From: Candidatus Pseudolachnospira avium
GTDB lineage: Bacteria; Bacillota; Clostridia; Lachnospirales; Lachnospiraceae
Assembly (NCBI GenBank): GCA_904420025.1
Contig: CAJFTW010000024.1
Location: 1 to 36,785 of the forward strand
Direction: 5' to 3'
DNA length: 36,785 nucleotides
The notes under the pieces are model-generated. The model saw only the letters and a program-made list of their open reading frames with translations, did no database searches and was not told the DNA's origin. A program made the position numbers and the translations under genes. This document shows positions 24,035 through 32,306 of the stretch, piece after piece (position 1 is the stretch's first letter; every line of letters starts with the position of its first letter).

Positions 24035-26376
24035 TCCGCGCCGCCAATCTGCAGCAGATGGATGTCTTCCATCCATCTGTAGGAGGAAGTATAGCTGCCT
24101 GCTATGGAAGCGGCGTCAACCTTGGTGATATTAAACAGCGTGCCGGACAGCCGCTGGAAGCAGGGGACCTCCAGGCCGTAGTTCAGCACCAGGTTGTAGC
24201 ACTGTTGATACAGGCTTTTCAGGGAGGACTGGTCATGGAAATTCCGGGTATCCGCAATCAGCGTATCCAGGTCCCCGTGGGCCCCGTAGGCATTCTGGCC
24301 GTTTCCACTGTGATAGGCGCTGTACAGGTTCGGCACCTGGGTGACCACCCGCTCCGCACACCAGAGTTCATGGGTGCCGGAGGCCAGACGGCTGTTAAAA
24401 TCGCTGTCATTGTCCAGGAGAACCGTCTCCAGGCTCATGCCAAACCGGTTCAGCATGGCGTTGGCATGGCCGATCAGGGAGGATATCTGATTATCGCCGG
24501 AAAAGTAGGAGGGAATCAATACCTGGTAGGTCAGCTTAGCCCCCTCCGGAGCCGCCGTAAAGGTGCCGGAGGCCTCATCGTAGGTGAAGCCTGCCAGCTG
24601 CAGATACTCCCGGGCTGCCGCAATGGCCGCCTCCGTCCGGCCGGTCAAGTCCATGTCCGCCGTGTACAGTAAGGAGCCGTCCGCCCGTACCGAGTAGGCC
24701 TCCTGATATCCTTCCTGCCCTTCCGAGAGGGCCGTCCAGGAACCGTCCGCCGCCGGATATTGGAGCACCGTGCCGGCGTTGCCCAGGTACAAGTCACAGA
24801 ATGCCGGCCGGCCGGCACCCAGCACCGTGGCAAGAGCCCGGCGCAGATAAAGGCTGGCTTCGGAATCCGGCTCTGTCCCCACCTTCACCGCCGCACTGTT
24901 GATGCCGATATAGCTGTAGTAGGGGACGCCCGCCAGAATGGCCTCCGCTGTCTCCATGGTCTCCAGATCCTCCGGCAGGCTGGAGGCAGTGAGGCTGGAT
25001 TCCACCACGTCCACCTTCCCCTGGGTGGCGGAAGCCACGCGGATGTCCTCCTCCACCGTCTGCACCTGCACGTACGGGATGGAGGGGGCTCCCTTGTAGT
25101 AGGAGGGATTGGCCTCCAGGTAGGCAATGCCGTCCGCATACTCCACAAACCGGTAGGGGCCGGCCCCCATGGGCGCCGCCGACCGGGCCTTCACCGTGGA
25201 GAGATCCCCCCGGGCAAAGCCATACGAACCACCCTCATAGTTGTAGCTGGCTGCATCCCCATAGTAGTCCAGGGAGAGCACCGGCACGTCAAAGAGGGTA
25301 TAAATCTTCTGAGGGTCATAGCCGCTGACGGAGAGGGTAACAGTGGAATCGTCCACCTTCTGGATGCCCTGGATGGAGGAGACCTCCGTGCCACCCGCCG
25401 CCTGCATCTTGCTGTTCAGCAGCAAATTGTAGGTGATGTCGTGGACCTGGCCGTTGAAATAGGAGGGATCCCCTTGGTAGTTGGTGGCCAGGTGGGTGTA
25501 ATCCATGCCGTACAGGTTCACCGTATCGTTAACAATATCGTCAAAGCTTTTGCCCTCTATACTGTAGGAGCTGTCCACCGCAGAGGTATACAGAGTTACA
25601 AAGAATTCCTCGGCCGAGTTGCCGTAGCCCCGGTCCACATACTGCTCCCAGTTGGCCTCACACCAGGCCCGCTCCTCCTCCAGCACCGGCCGGGTGATCT
25701 GCTCAATGATCGCGCTCCGCAGCTCCTCGGTGGGGGTTGCCAGGGCTGCCGAGATCTCCTCCTCTGAAACCGTGGTGCCCGGTGCGGCGGAATTATTTTT
25801 CTGGTACGCCTCCTGTCCCAGGATTCCCTGCTGGTTCACCGTGTAGGGGCCGTCATAGGCGGCATCGCAGAGCACATAGTAGGTGAATACCACATCGTCC
25901 GCCGTCAGGGCGGTGCCGTCGGAGAAGGTGACGCCCTCCCGCAGCTTTACCGTGTAGGTGGTCACATTGGAGGCAGCGTCATAGGCAGTGGCAATGTCCG
26001 CCAGTCCGGAATAGGTGTAATCCGTCCCCTTATAGTTCAGGGAGGTGCCGGCAATGGCGCCCTCCACCACAGAGCCGTCCCGGGCCACCGTCAGCAGCCG
26101 GGCCTGGGTCAGGTCCACCACCGTCTGATCCCCCTCCGCCGTGTCAAACAGCGGCAGAAAGGTCTGCTGCATTTCCCCGGAGCCGATGATCAGCGTATTC
26201 TCCGCCGTAGGCTCTGCCACTGTTTCCGTCTCCGCCTCCGTGGACTCTGCCGCCGTGGATTCCGGGGCAGCGGTGCTGGCCGCGCTGCTCTCCGCCGTGT
26301 TCCCCTGGCATCCGGCCAGCAGGGAGACGCCTATCAGCAAGGCCGTCAGCCATGCTGCCATTTTACGCATCTTCAT
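24031..26376 (-). CDS. Large solute-binding lipoprotein, ABC family 5 (peptide/nickel type)
   Basis: A 781-residue lipoprotein. The signal peptide ends in the lipobox LLAGC (Cys23), and a Ser/Thr/Ala/Glu-rich linker runs to about residue 60. The SBP_bac_5 signature LREGVTFSDGTALTADDVVF (145-164) is clear, and further family blocks follow (MGAGPYRFVEY, FTYDEASGTF). Normal members have 500-600 residues. Here about 130 extra residues lie between roughly 172 and 330, including a stretch with two Trp and many acidic residues. No permease or ATPase gene is adjacent; instead it is coupled to a CLC antiporter. It starts at 26376 behind GGAGGAG, 24 bases after gpsA. Family certain, ligand unknown. Confidence 0.92.
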   Translation of the reverse strand: MKMRKMAAWLTALLIGVSLLAGCQGNTAESSAASTAAPESTAAESTEAETETVAEPTAENTLIIGSGEMQQTFLPLFDTAEGDQTVVDLTQARLLTVARDGSVVEGAIAGTSLNYKGTDYTYSGLADIATAYDAASNVTTYTVKLREGVTFSDGTALTADDVVFTYYVLCDAAYDGPYTVNQQGILGQEAYQKNNSAAPGTTVSEEEISAALATPTEELRSAIIEQITRPVLEEERAWCEANWEQYVDRGYGNSAEEFFVTLYTSAVDSSYSIEGKSFDDIVNDTVNLYGMDYTHLATNYQGDPSYFNGQVHDITYNLLLNSKMQAAGGTEVSSIQGIQKVDDSTVTLSVSGYDPQKIYTLFDVPVLSLDYYGDAASYNYEGGSYGFARGDLSTVKARSAAPMGAGPYRFVEYADGIAYLEANPSYYKGAPSIPYVQVQTVEEDIRVASATQGKVDVVESSLTASSLPEDLETMETAEAILAGVPYYSYIGINSAAVKVGTEPDSEASLYLRRALATVLGAGRPAFCDLYLGNAGTVLQYPAADGSWTALSEGQEGYQEAYSVRADGSLLYTADMDLTGRTEAAIAAAREYLQLAGFTYDEASGTFTAAPEGAKLTYQVLIPSYFSGDNQISSLIGHANAMLNRFGMSLETVLLDNDSDFNSRLASGTHELWCAERVVTQVPNLYSAYHSGNGQNAYGAHGDLDTLIADTRNFHDQSSLKSLYQQCYNLVLNYGLEVPCFQRLSGTLFNITKVDAASIAGSYTSSYRWMEDIHLLQIGGAE

Positions 26377-26400
26377 GGAAATCTCCTCCTTTCTAGCCAT

Positions 26401-27408
26401 TTAATCCCAGGGCAGGCCCGGATGCTCGATCCGTTTATCCCGCAGCATCAGGTCTTCCACTGCCTGGGCTGCCGGCTTCCCTTCAAAGAGGATCTGGTTC
26501 ACCTGCTCCACAATGGGCATGGTCACCTGGTATTTTTCCGCCAGCGCCCGGGCCGCCTTGGCCGAGTACACACCTTCCACCACCATGCCTACCTCTGCCA
26601 TGGCCTCCTCCATGGAGCGGCCCTGGCCCATAAGGATGCCGGCCCGGCGGTTACGGCTGTGCATGCTGGCGCAGGTGACAATCAGATCGCCGATTCCGGA
26701 CAGGCCGTAGAGGGTTTCCGTTTTGGCACCCATGGCCGTGCCCAGCCGGGTGATCTCTGCCAATCCCCGGGTGATCAGGGCTGCCTTGGTGTTGTCCCCG
26801 TAGCCCAGGCCGTCCGCAATGCCCGCCGCCAGGGCGATGACGTTCTTTAAGGAGCCGCCCAGCTCAATGCCCAGCACATCCGGGCTGGTGTACACCCGGA
26901 ACACCGGGCTCATGAACAGGTTCTGGATCATCTCCGCGGTCTTCTGGGTCTTGGCACCGGCCACACAGGTGGTGGGAATGCCCCGGCTCACTTCCTCCGC
27001 GTGGCTGGGCCCGGAGAGCACCGCCACGTCCGCCTGGGGAATCTCCTGCTGAATCTGGTCACAGAGCAGATCCAGGGTCCCCTCCTCAATTCCCTTGGCC
27101 ACATTGACAATCACCTGGCCCTCCGCCACATAGGGGGACAGCCGCCGGGCCGTTGCCCGGGTGTAGATGGAGGCCACCGCCATCACCAGCAGGTCTGCCT
27201 GCTTCACAGCCGGTTCCAAATCGGTGGTAAAGACAATCTCCTGGGAAAAATGGACGCCCGGCAGGTTTTTCTGCTCCCGGGTGGCCTGCAGGGATTCAAT
27301 CTCCGCCGGCACCGCGGACCAGACCGTGACCCCATGGCCGTTGTTGTGCAGCAGAACCGCAATGCCCAGTCCCCAGGTACCCGCGCCGAATATGCTGATA
27401 TTTGCCAT
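26401..27408 (-). CDS. gpsA: Glycerol-3-phosphate dehydrogenase [NAD(P)+]
   Basis: A 335-residue enzyme reducing dihydroxyacetone phosphate to sn-glycerol-3-phosphate, the backbone for phospholipids. The Rossmann motif is ISIFGAGTWGLG (4-15). VAKGIEEGT, VLSGPSHAEEV, GGSLKNVIALAAG (with the catalytic Lys) and NTKAALITRGLAEI are diagnostic. It starts three bases after plsY, behind AAGGAG. Together with plsY it supplies and acylates glycerol-3-phosphate. Confidence 0.97.
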   Translation of the reverse strand: MANISIFGAGTWGLGIAVLLHNNGHGVTVWSAVPAEIESLQATREQKNLPGVHFSQEIVFTTDLEPAVKQADLLVMAVASIYTRATARRLSPYVAEGQVIVNVAKGIEEGTLDLLCDQIQQEIPQADVAVLSGPSHAEEVSRGIPTTCVAGAKTQKTAEMIQNLFMSPVFRVYTSPDVLGIELGGSLKNVIALAAGIADGLGYGDNTKAALITRGLAEITRLGTAMGAKTETLYGLSGIGDLIVTCASMHSRNRRAGILMGQGRSMEEAMAEVGMVVEGVYSAKAARALAEKYQVTMPIVEQVNQILFEGKPAAQAVEDLMLRDKRIEHPGLPWD

Positions 27409-27411
27409 AGA

Positions 27412-28062
27412 TTACTCCTTTTTCTTTGACCCGAATTTATTTTCCGTCCCCTTGCAGAGCCGCACCAGATTGGAGCGGTGCCGCCAGAAGGCCAGCGTCG
27501 CCCACAGGAATACCACCACATAGGATTCCGGCAGCAGCTCCGGGGAAAGGCTCAGATTGCCCGTCTGCCCCAGGATCACCCAGAGCAGGAAGAACAGGCT
27601 CACCACCACCAGCGAGCCCAGGGATATGTAGCGGCTGACCAGCACCACCAGTACAAAGGCTGCCAGGCAGATCAGGGTGATCCGTCCATCCAGCATCAGG
27701 ATGACACCGGCGGTGACGGCAATTCCCTTGCCCCCCTTAAAGTGCAGGTAAAAGGGATAGTTGTGCCCAAGGACTGCCCCAAAACCGGCGTAGAGCATCC
27801 ACAGCAGGCTGGGCCCCTGGTGCAGGGGAGTGCCCCCCAACAGAATCCAGTGGGCCGCCAGCATGGCCACAATCACCTTGGCCACATCTCCCAGGAATAC
27901 GATGATCCCCGCCTTCATTCCCATGACCCGCAGGGCATTGGTGGTGCCGGAGTTGCCGCTGCCGTGCTGGCGGATGTCAATGCCGTTGCATTTTCCATAG
28001 ATATACGCGGTCTGGAACAGACCGCAGGCATAGCCGATGACCAGACAAAGAATTCGCTCCAT
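27412..28062 (-). CDS. plsY: Acyl-phosphate:glycerol-3-phosphate acyltransferase
   Basis: A 216-residue integral membrane enzyme that transfers an acyl group from acyl-phosphate to glycerol-3-phosphate, the first step of phospholipid synthesis. The conserved loop motif HGSGNSGTTNALRVMG (33-48) and the second loop HFKGGKGIAVTAG are visible between hydrophobic helices. It begins one base after the der stop, with its ribosome site inside the end of der (GGGAGAGGAAAG), so translation is probably coupled. The order der-plsY-gpsA is typical of Firmicutes. Confidence 0.96.
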   Translation of the reverse strand: MERILCLVIGYACGLFQTAYIYGKCNGIDIRQHGSGNSGTTNALRVMGMKAGIIVFLGDVAKVIVAMLAAHWILLGGTPLHQGPSLLWMLYAGFGAVLGHNYPFYLHFKGGKGIAVTAGVILMLDGRITLICLAAFVLVVLVSRYISLGSLVVVSLFFLLWVILGQTGNLSLSPELLPESYVVVFLWATLAFWRHRSNLVRLCKGTENKFGSKKKE

Positions 28063-28063
28063 G

Positions 28064-29386
28064 CTACTTTTCTTTCCTCTCCCGAATGATAAATTTCAGC
28101 GATGTTCCCCGGAAGCCAAATGCTTCCCGGATCTTGTTTTCAATGTACCGGGTATAGGAAAAGTGCATCAGCTCCCGGTCGTTGACAAAGATCACAAAGG
28201 TGGGCGGCTTCACTGCTACTTGGGTAATGTAATAAAGTCGCAGCCGCTTGCCTTTGTCCGAAGGGGGCTGCTGCATGGCCACCGCCTCAGAGAGGATCTC
28301 GTTGAGGACGCCGGTGGCCACCCGCATGGACTGGTTGGCCAGAATGGTGTCCACATACTCAAAAATCTTGCCCATCCGCTGGCCGGTCTCCGCGGACAGG
28401 AACAGGGTATCCGCATAAGGGAGGAAGGAAAGTACCTCCCGGATCCGCTCCGTGTGCTCCTTCATGGTCTGGTTGTTCTTTTCCACCAGATCCCATTTGT
28501 TCACCACAATCAAAATCCCCTTGCCCCGCTCATGGGCAATGCCGGCAATCTTGGCGTCCTGCTCGCTGACGCCCTGGGAGGCGTCAATGACCAGCAGGAC
28601 CACGTCCGCCCGCTCCACAGCGGTGACGGCCCGGATGATGCTGAACCGCTCAATCTCCTCCTTGATCTTGCTCTTGCGCCGCAGGCCGGCGGTGTCAATG
28701 AGCACGTACTCCCGCTTGTGATAGCGGACGGTGGTGTCAATGGCGTCCCGGGTGGTGCCGGCCACATCGGACACGATCACCCGCTCCTCCCCTACCAGCC
28801 GGTTGACAATGGAGGACTTGCCCACGTTGGGCTTGCCCACAATGGCAATCCGGGGCCGGTCATCGTCCTCCTCGCTGTCATCCACTTGGGGGAAATGTTC
28901 AGCCATGGCGTCCAGCAGCTCTCCCAGGCCCAGCCGGGAGGCGGCGGACACCGGAATGGGATCCCCAATGCCCAGGTTGTAAAATTCATAGACATCCGGC
29001 ATATATTTTGGGAAGCTGTCCACCTTATTCACCACCAGGATCACCGGCTTGCCGGATTTCCGCAGCATATCCGCCACCTTGGAATCCGCGTCCAACAGCC
29101 CCTGGCGCACATCGGTGAGGAACAGGATCACATCCGCCGTCTCAATGGCAATCTGCGCCTGCTCCCGCATCTGCCGCAGGATCACATCCTGGCTGTCCGG
29201 CTCTATGCCGCCGGTGTCGATGAGGGTATAGGTATAGTTGAGCCAGGTGCAGTCCGCGTAAATCCGGTCCCGGGTGACGCCGGGGGTGTCCTGGACAATG
29301 GAGATCCGCTCCCCTGCCAGGGCGTTAAACAGGGTGGATTTCCCTACGTTGGGCCGTCCTACAATGGCCACGATTGGTTTGCTCAT
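28064..29386 (-). CDS. der: Ribosome biogenesis GTPase Der (EngA)
   Basis: A 440-residue tandem-GTPase needed for 50S subunit assembly. The first G domain has GRPNVGKS (10-17) and the second GKPNVGKS (about 185-192); each has DTGG/DTAG switch motifs and NKxD boxes (VNKVDSFPK and VNKWDLVEK). The C-terminal KH-like domain includes [20 protein letters not shown]. Length is normal. The start at 29386 lies ten bases after the DUF512 gene. Confidence 0.98.
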   Translation of the reverse strand: MSKPIVAIVGRPNVGKSTLFNALAGERISIVQDTPGVTRDRIYADCTWLNYTYTLIDTGGIEPDSQDVILRQMREQAQIAIETADVILFLTDVRQGLLDADSKVADMLRKSGKPVILVVNKVDSFPKYMPDVYEFYNLGIGDPIPVSAASRLGLGELLDAMAEHFPQVDDSEEDDDRPRIAIVGKPNVGKSSIVNRLVGEERVIVSDVAGTTRDAIDTTVRYHKREYVLIDTAGLRRKSKIKEEIERFSIIRAVTAVERADVVLLVIDASQGVSEQDAKIAGIAHERGKGILIVVNKWDLVEKNNQTMKEHTERIREVLSFLPYADTLFLSAETGQRMGKIFEYVDTILANQSMRVATGVLNEILSEAVAMQQPPSDKGKRLRLYYITQVAVKPPTFVIFVNDRELMHFSYTRYIENKIREAFGFRGTSLKFIIRERKEK

Positions 29387-29396
29387 GGTTTACTCC

Positions 29397-30773
29397 TTAC
29401 AATTCGTAGCCCGGATACCGGGTATCCGGGGCGTTGGTTTCCTTCTGAAAAGCCGAAAGCAGGTCGGCTCCGCTCGATTTTACTATATTCACAGGTACTT
29501 GTAAAGCCTTTTGCAGCTGCTCCACCGTCACGTCATCCAGGAATACCTGCTCCCCGCTGCGCAGCATGGTTACCGGCAGCAGCAGACGGCTGCCCAGCTC
29601 CTTCCCGGCCAGCTGGCGGATCAGGTCCCCGCCGGTGACAAGCCCCGCCACGGTGATGGACTCGCCAAAAAAGGTGTTGGCCACCGGGTACACATGGACA
29701 GCAAGCCCCGGAAACTGCTGCTCTGCCAGCCGGGCCATCCGGGAAATCCAGGGGGCTGCCAGCTGCCCGGTACCCACCGAGACCACCTGCCGCTGAGGCG
29801 CTTCCACACCGGCCGAGGGATCTTCCATCCGGGCCTCCTCCAACGCCTCCTGAAACTCATCCCACAGCAGCCGCAGGGTCCCTACGCCATTTTCCAGCTG
29901 GGGATAGCCGTCGTACCGCTCCGCCTCCGGCAGCTCCTCCCTGGCCAGCAGGTAGAACTCATCGCTGGCATGGACAAAGTGCAGGCCGGTCTCCGGGAAC
30001 ACCCGGCGCTGGAACTCTTCCACCAGGGAGATGGTCTGCCGGGCCACCGCCGGCGTCACCGGCGCCAGGGGCGTCAGCTTCTCCCGGTACCGGGTAAGCC
30101 CCACCGGCACCACGGAGACACTGCGCAGATACGGCAGGTAGGCTGTCAGCTTCTCCAGGGTATCCCGCAGCTCCGGCCCGTCGTTGTAGCCGGGGCACAG
30201 CACAATCTGCCCGTTCATCTCCAGCTCCGCCTCCCGCAGCCGGTCCAGGGCCTGCAGGGCCTCCCCAGCAAACCGGTTGTGGAGCATCCGGCAGCGCAGC
30301 TCCGGGTTCATGGTGTGGATGGAAATATTGATGGGCTCCATCCGGTAGCGGATCAGCCGGTTCAGATCATTTTCACTCAGGTTGGTCAGGGTGATATAGT
30401 TCCCCTGCAGGAAGGAGAGGCGGGCATCATCATCCTTAAAGTACAGGGTCTCCCGCATGCCCGGGGGCATCTGGTCGATGAAGCAGAAGACACAGCGGTT
30501 CCGGCAGGAGCGGTACTCGTCCATAAGGCCGTTCTCAAAGACGATCCCCAGCTCCTCGTCCTCCTCCTTCTCAATCTCAAAGATTACTTCCTCCCCGTCC
30601 GCCCGGCGGACCAGCAGTTCCACATACTCGTCCCGGCACAGGAACTCATAGTCAAAAACATCCTCCAGCTCCTGGCCGTTCACCGCCAGCACCACATCCC
30701 CGGGCGCAAGCTCCAGCTCTTCTCCTATGGATCCCGGCTGAATCTCCCGGATCCGATGCTCCTTTTGTTTCAT
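29397..30773 (-). CDS. DUF512 radical-SAM protein with N-terminal PDZ-like domain
   Basis: A 458-residue protein of the COG1625 type. It has a PDZ-like N-terminus (IQPGSIGEELELAPGDVVLA), then a radical-SAM cysteine motif with CxxxCxFC spacing in YRSCRNRCVFCFIDQMP (C90, C94, C97), then the DUF512 region around TGLHFVHASDEFYLLA. It is presumed to bind a 4Fe-4S cluster and SAM, but the reaction is unknown. Its frequent neighbourhood with der in Clostridia suggests a link to translation, which is inference. The ATG at 30773 has AGGAGGG upstream; an in-frame ATG at 30806 lies before that site. It heads the der-plsY-gpsA transcript from a strong promoter (30797-30825). Confidence 0.93.
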   Translation of the reverse strand: MKQKEHRIREIQPGSIGEELELAPGDVVLAVNGQELEDVFDYEFLCRDEYVELLVRRADGEEVIFEIEKEEDEELGIVFENGLMDEYRSCRNRCVFCFIDQMPPGMRETLYFKDDDARLSFLQGNYITLTNLSENDLNRLIRYRMEPINISIHTMNPELRCRMLHNRFAGEALQALDRLREAELEMNGQIVLCPGYNDGPELRDTLEKLTAYLPYLRSVSVVPVGLTRYREKLTPLAPVTPAVARQTISLVEEFQRRVFPETGLHFVHASDEFYLLAREELPEAERYDGYPQLENGVGTLRLLWDEFQEALEEARMEDPSAGVEAPQRQVVSVGTGQLAAPWISRMARLAEQQFPGLAVHVYPVANTFFGESITVAGLVTGGDLIRQLAGKELGSRLLLPVTMLRSGEQVFLDDVTVEQLQKALQVPVNIVKSSGADLLSAFQKETNAPDTRYPGYEL

Positions 30774-30796
30774 GAGGCCCTCCTGTTCTGGAAAGT

Positions 30797-30825
30797 ATTC
30801 TAGCACAGCTTGCCTGGATTTGCAA
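30797..30825 (-). promoter_or_regulatory. Promoter of the DUF512-der-plsY-gpsA operon
   Basis: Minus-strand TTGCAA (30820-30825), 17-base spacer, extended -10 TGCTAGAAT (hexamer 30797-30802). Its -35 is only 17 bases from the -35 of the divergent PRPP synthetase promoter. Confidence 0.78.
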
Positions 30826-30842
30826 ACCGGAACGTTTTTCCC

Positions 30843-30872
30843 TTGCGTTTTCCCTGCCGGATGTGTTATAAA
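30843..30872 (+). promoter_or_regulatory. Promoter of the PRPP synthetase-like gene
   Basis: Plus-strand TTGCGT (30843-30848), 18-base spacer, extended -10 TGTTATAAA (hexamer 30867-30872). The start point near 30880 leaves a leader of about 115 nt. Confidence 0.6.
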
Positions 30873-30901
30873 TAAAGCGGATGAAATGATACAAGCGTCA
30901 A

Positions 30902-30942
30902 AAGGTCATGCGTGTTGCGCTTGCGCAAACAAGCATGACTTT
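30902..30942 (+). promoter_or_regulatory. Long hairpin in the leader of the PRPP synthetase-like gene
   Basis: Arms 30902-30919 and 30924-30942 pair over about 17 positions. The outer stem is AAGGTCATGC with GCATGACTT (one G-T wobble), then a G-A mismatch, then TGTT with AACA, a one-base bulge, then GCG with CGC around a CTTG loop. No T-run follows. It ends about 50 bases before the start codon. It could be a regulatory RNA structure or, as near-palindromic DNA, an operator. Confidence 0.6.
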
Positions 30943-30993
30943 GGGGACATCATGAAATGCTAAGATACACACCAGATTCGGAGGCTCTTTTCC

Positions 30994-32181
30994 ATGGCAA
31001 AAGATTACACATTTAAAAACACCATTCCCCTGGCACCCTTAAAGATTATCGCAATGGACAACTGCCGGGAGTTCGGCCAGAAAGTAGATGATTACATTGT
31101 CTCTTTTCGGAAGAATGACGAGGCGATTCTGAAGGCCCGGGAGAACAACGTAAAGTTCCGGGGCTATGACCGGGAGTCTTATCTGACCCACATTACCTGT
31201 CCCCGTTTTGGCTCCGGCGAGGCCAAGGGCATGATCCACGAGTCTGTGCGGGGGGCGGATGTGTTCATCATCACCGATGTGATCAATTACAGCCTTTCCT
31301 ATGAGATGTACGGAAAGCAGCATCAGATGTCCCCGGACGACCACTATATGGACCTGAGGAGAATCATCTCCGCTGCCCGGCCCACGGCCCGGCGGGTCAA
31401 CGTGATTATGCCGTTCCTGTACGAGAGCCGCCAGCACCGGCGTACCCAGCGGGAGTCTTTAGACTGTGCCATGGCCCTGGAGGAGCTGGCGGATATGGGA
31501 GTGGCCAACATCATCACCTTTGACGCCCACGACCCACGGGTGCAGAACGCCATCCCCCTCCACGATTTTGACAGCTTTCCGGCGGTATACCAGTTTATGA
31601 AAACGCTGCTCCATGCGGACAAGACCCTGTCCCTGGACAAGGAGAATCTGATGATCATCAGCCCGGATGAGGGCGCCATGAGCCGGGCCGTCTACCTGGC
31701 CAACAACCTGGGCGTGGACATGGGCATGTTCTATAAGCGCCGGGATTATTCCCGGATTGTAGGGGGCAAGAACCCCATTGTGGCCCATGAATTCCTGGGC
31801 TCGGATGTGGAGGGCAAGACGGTGATCATCATTGACGATATGATTGCCTCCGGCGACAGCATGCTGGACACCTCCCGGGAGCTGAAGCGCCGCAAAGCCA
31901 AGAAGGTCATTGTCTGCTGCACCTTCGGCCTCTTCACCTCTGGCTTCGCCAACTTTGACGCGGCTTATGAGCGTGGGGACTTTGACTACGTGATCACCAC
32001 CAACCTGAACTACCGGAAGCCGGAGCTGCTGGAGAAGCCCTGGTACCTGGAGGCGGATATGTCCAAGTATGTGGCCACCATCATCAACACCCTGAACCAC
32101 GATGTATCCATCTCCAATGTCATGACGCCCACGGACAAGATCCAGAGGCTGATCAACCGCTACCGGGACGATGAGATGTAA
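30994..32181 (+). CDS. Ribose-phosphate pyrophosphokinase-like protein, long form
   Basis: A 395-residue PRPP synthetase homologue, some 80 residues longer than the usual enzyme. The PRPP/ribose-phosphate loop is VIIIDDMIASGDS (277-289), corresponding to VDDMIDTGGT in E. coli Prs. FGSGEAKGMIHESVRGADVF (72-91) matches the FSDGE and VRGxDVF blocks, and MIISPDEGAMSRA matches VSPDxGGVxRA. The flexible loop YARQDR is replaced by YESRQHRRTQRESL (143-156) and DLHA by DAHD (177-180). It is expected to make PRPP from ribose-5-phosphate and ATP, but the altered loop leaves room for another pyrophosphoryl or phosphoribosyl reaction. GGAGG precedes the ATG. It has its own promoter, a leader hairpin and a strong terminator. 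Similar long forms are, as I recall, common in Lachnospiraceae. Confidence 0.9.
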   Translation: MAKDYTFKNTIPLAPLKIIAMDNCREFGQKVDDYIVSFRKNDEAILKARENNVKFRGYDRESYLTHITCPRFGSGEAKGMIHESVRGADVFIITDVINYSLSYEMYGKQHQMSPDDHYMDLRRIISAARPTARRVNVIMPFLYESRQHRRTQRESLDCAMALEELADMGVANIITFDAHDPRVQNAIPLHDFDSFPAVYQFMKTLLHADKTLSLDKENLMIISPDEGAMSRAVYLANNLGVDMGMFYKRRDYSRIVGGKNPIVAHEFLGSDVEGKTVIIIDDMIASGDSMLDTSRELKRRKAKKVIVCCTFGLFTSGFANFDAAYERGDFDYVITTNLNYRKPELLEKPWYLEADMSKYVATIINTLNHDVSISNVMTPTDKIQRLINRYRDDEM

Positions 32182-32196
32182 GAAAAAATCAAACAG

Positions 32197-32249
32197 GCCC
32201 GCCGCGGCGGAACGGGGAAAGGGAACCGTTCCGGCCGCGGCGGGCTTTT
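32197..32249 (+). terminator. Rho-independent terminator of the PRPP synthetase-like gene
   Basis: An 11-bp GC-only stem, GCCCGCCGCGG / CCGCGGCGGGC (32197-32207 with 32235-32245), is followed by TTTT. A nested stem, GGAACGG / CCGTTCC, extends it. It starts 15 bases after the stop codon. Confidence 0.92.
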
Positions 32250-32268
32250 GTGCGGTACGCATCGCGTA

Positions 32269-32301
32269 ATCGGATAGGGGAAGGAACTTCCCCTATCCGA
32301 T
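32269..32301. repeat. Perfect 15-bp inverted repeat between convergent genes
   Basis: ATCGGATAGGGGAAG and its exact complement, separated by GAA. It sits between the PRPP synthetase terminator and the 3' end of the sigma-like gene. Neither strand has a proper T-run after it, so its role as terminator is uncertain; it may be a bidirectional transcript-end hairpin or a small repeat element. Confidence 0.7.
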
Positions 32302-32306
32302 CGTTC

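Noticed and set aside
28037-29638. Open frame of over 500 codons on the plus strand across der
   Set aside because: It is exactly antisense to the well-conserved der gene, has no ribosome site, and its translation (rich in His, Gly, Leu and Pro) looks like the complement of GC-rich coding sequence.
29511-30803. Open frame of 430 codons on the plus strand across the DUF512 gene
   Set aside because: Antisense shadow of a radical-SAM gene with clear motifs; no start signal.
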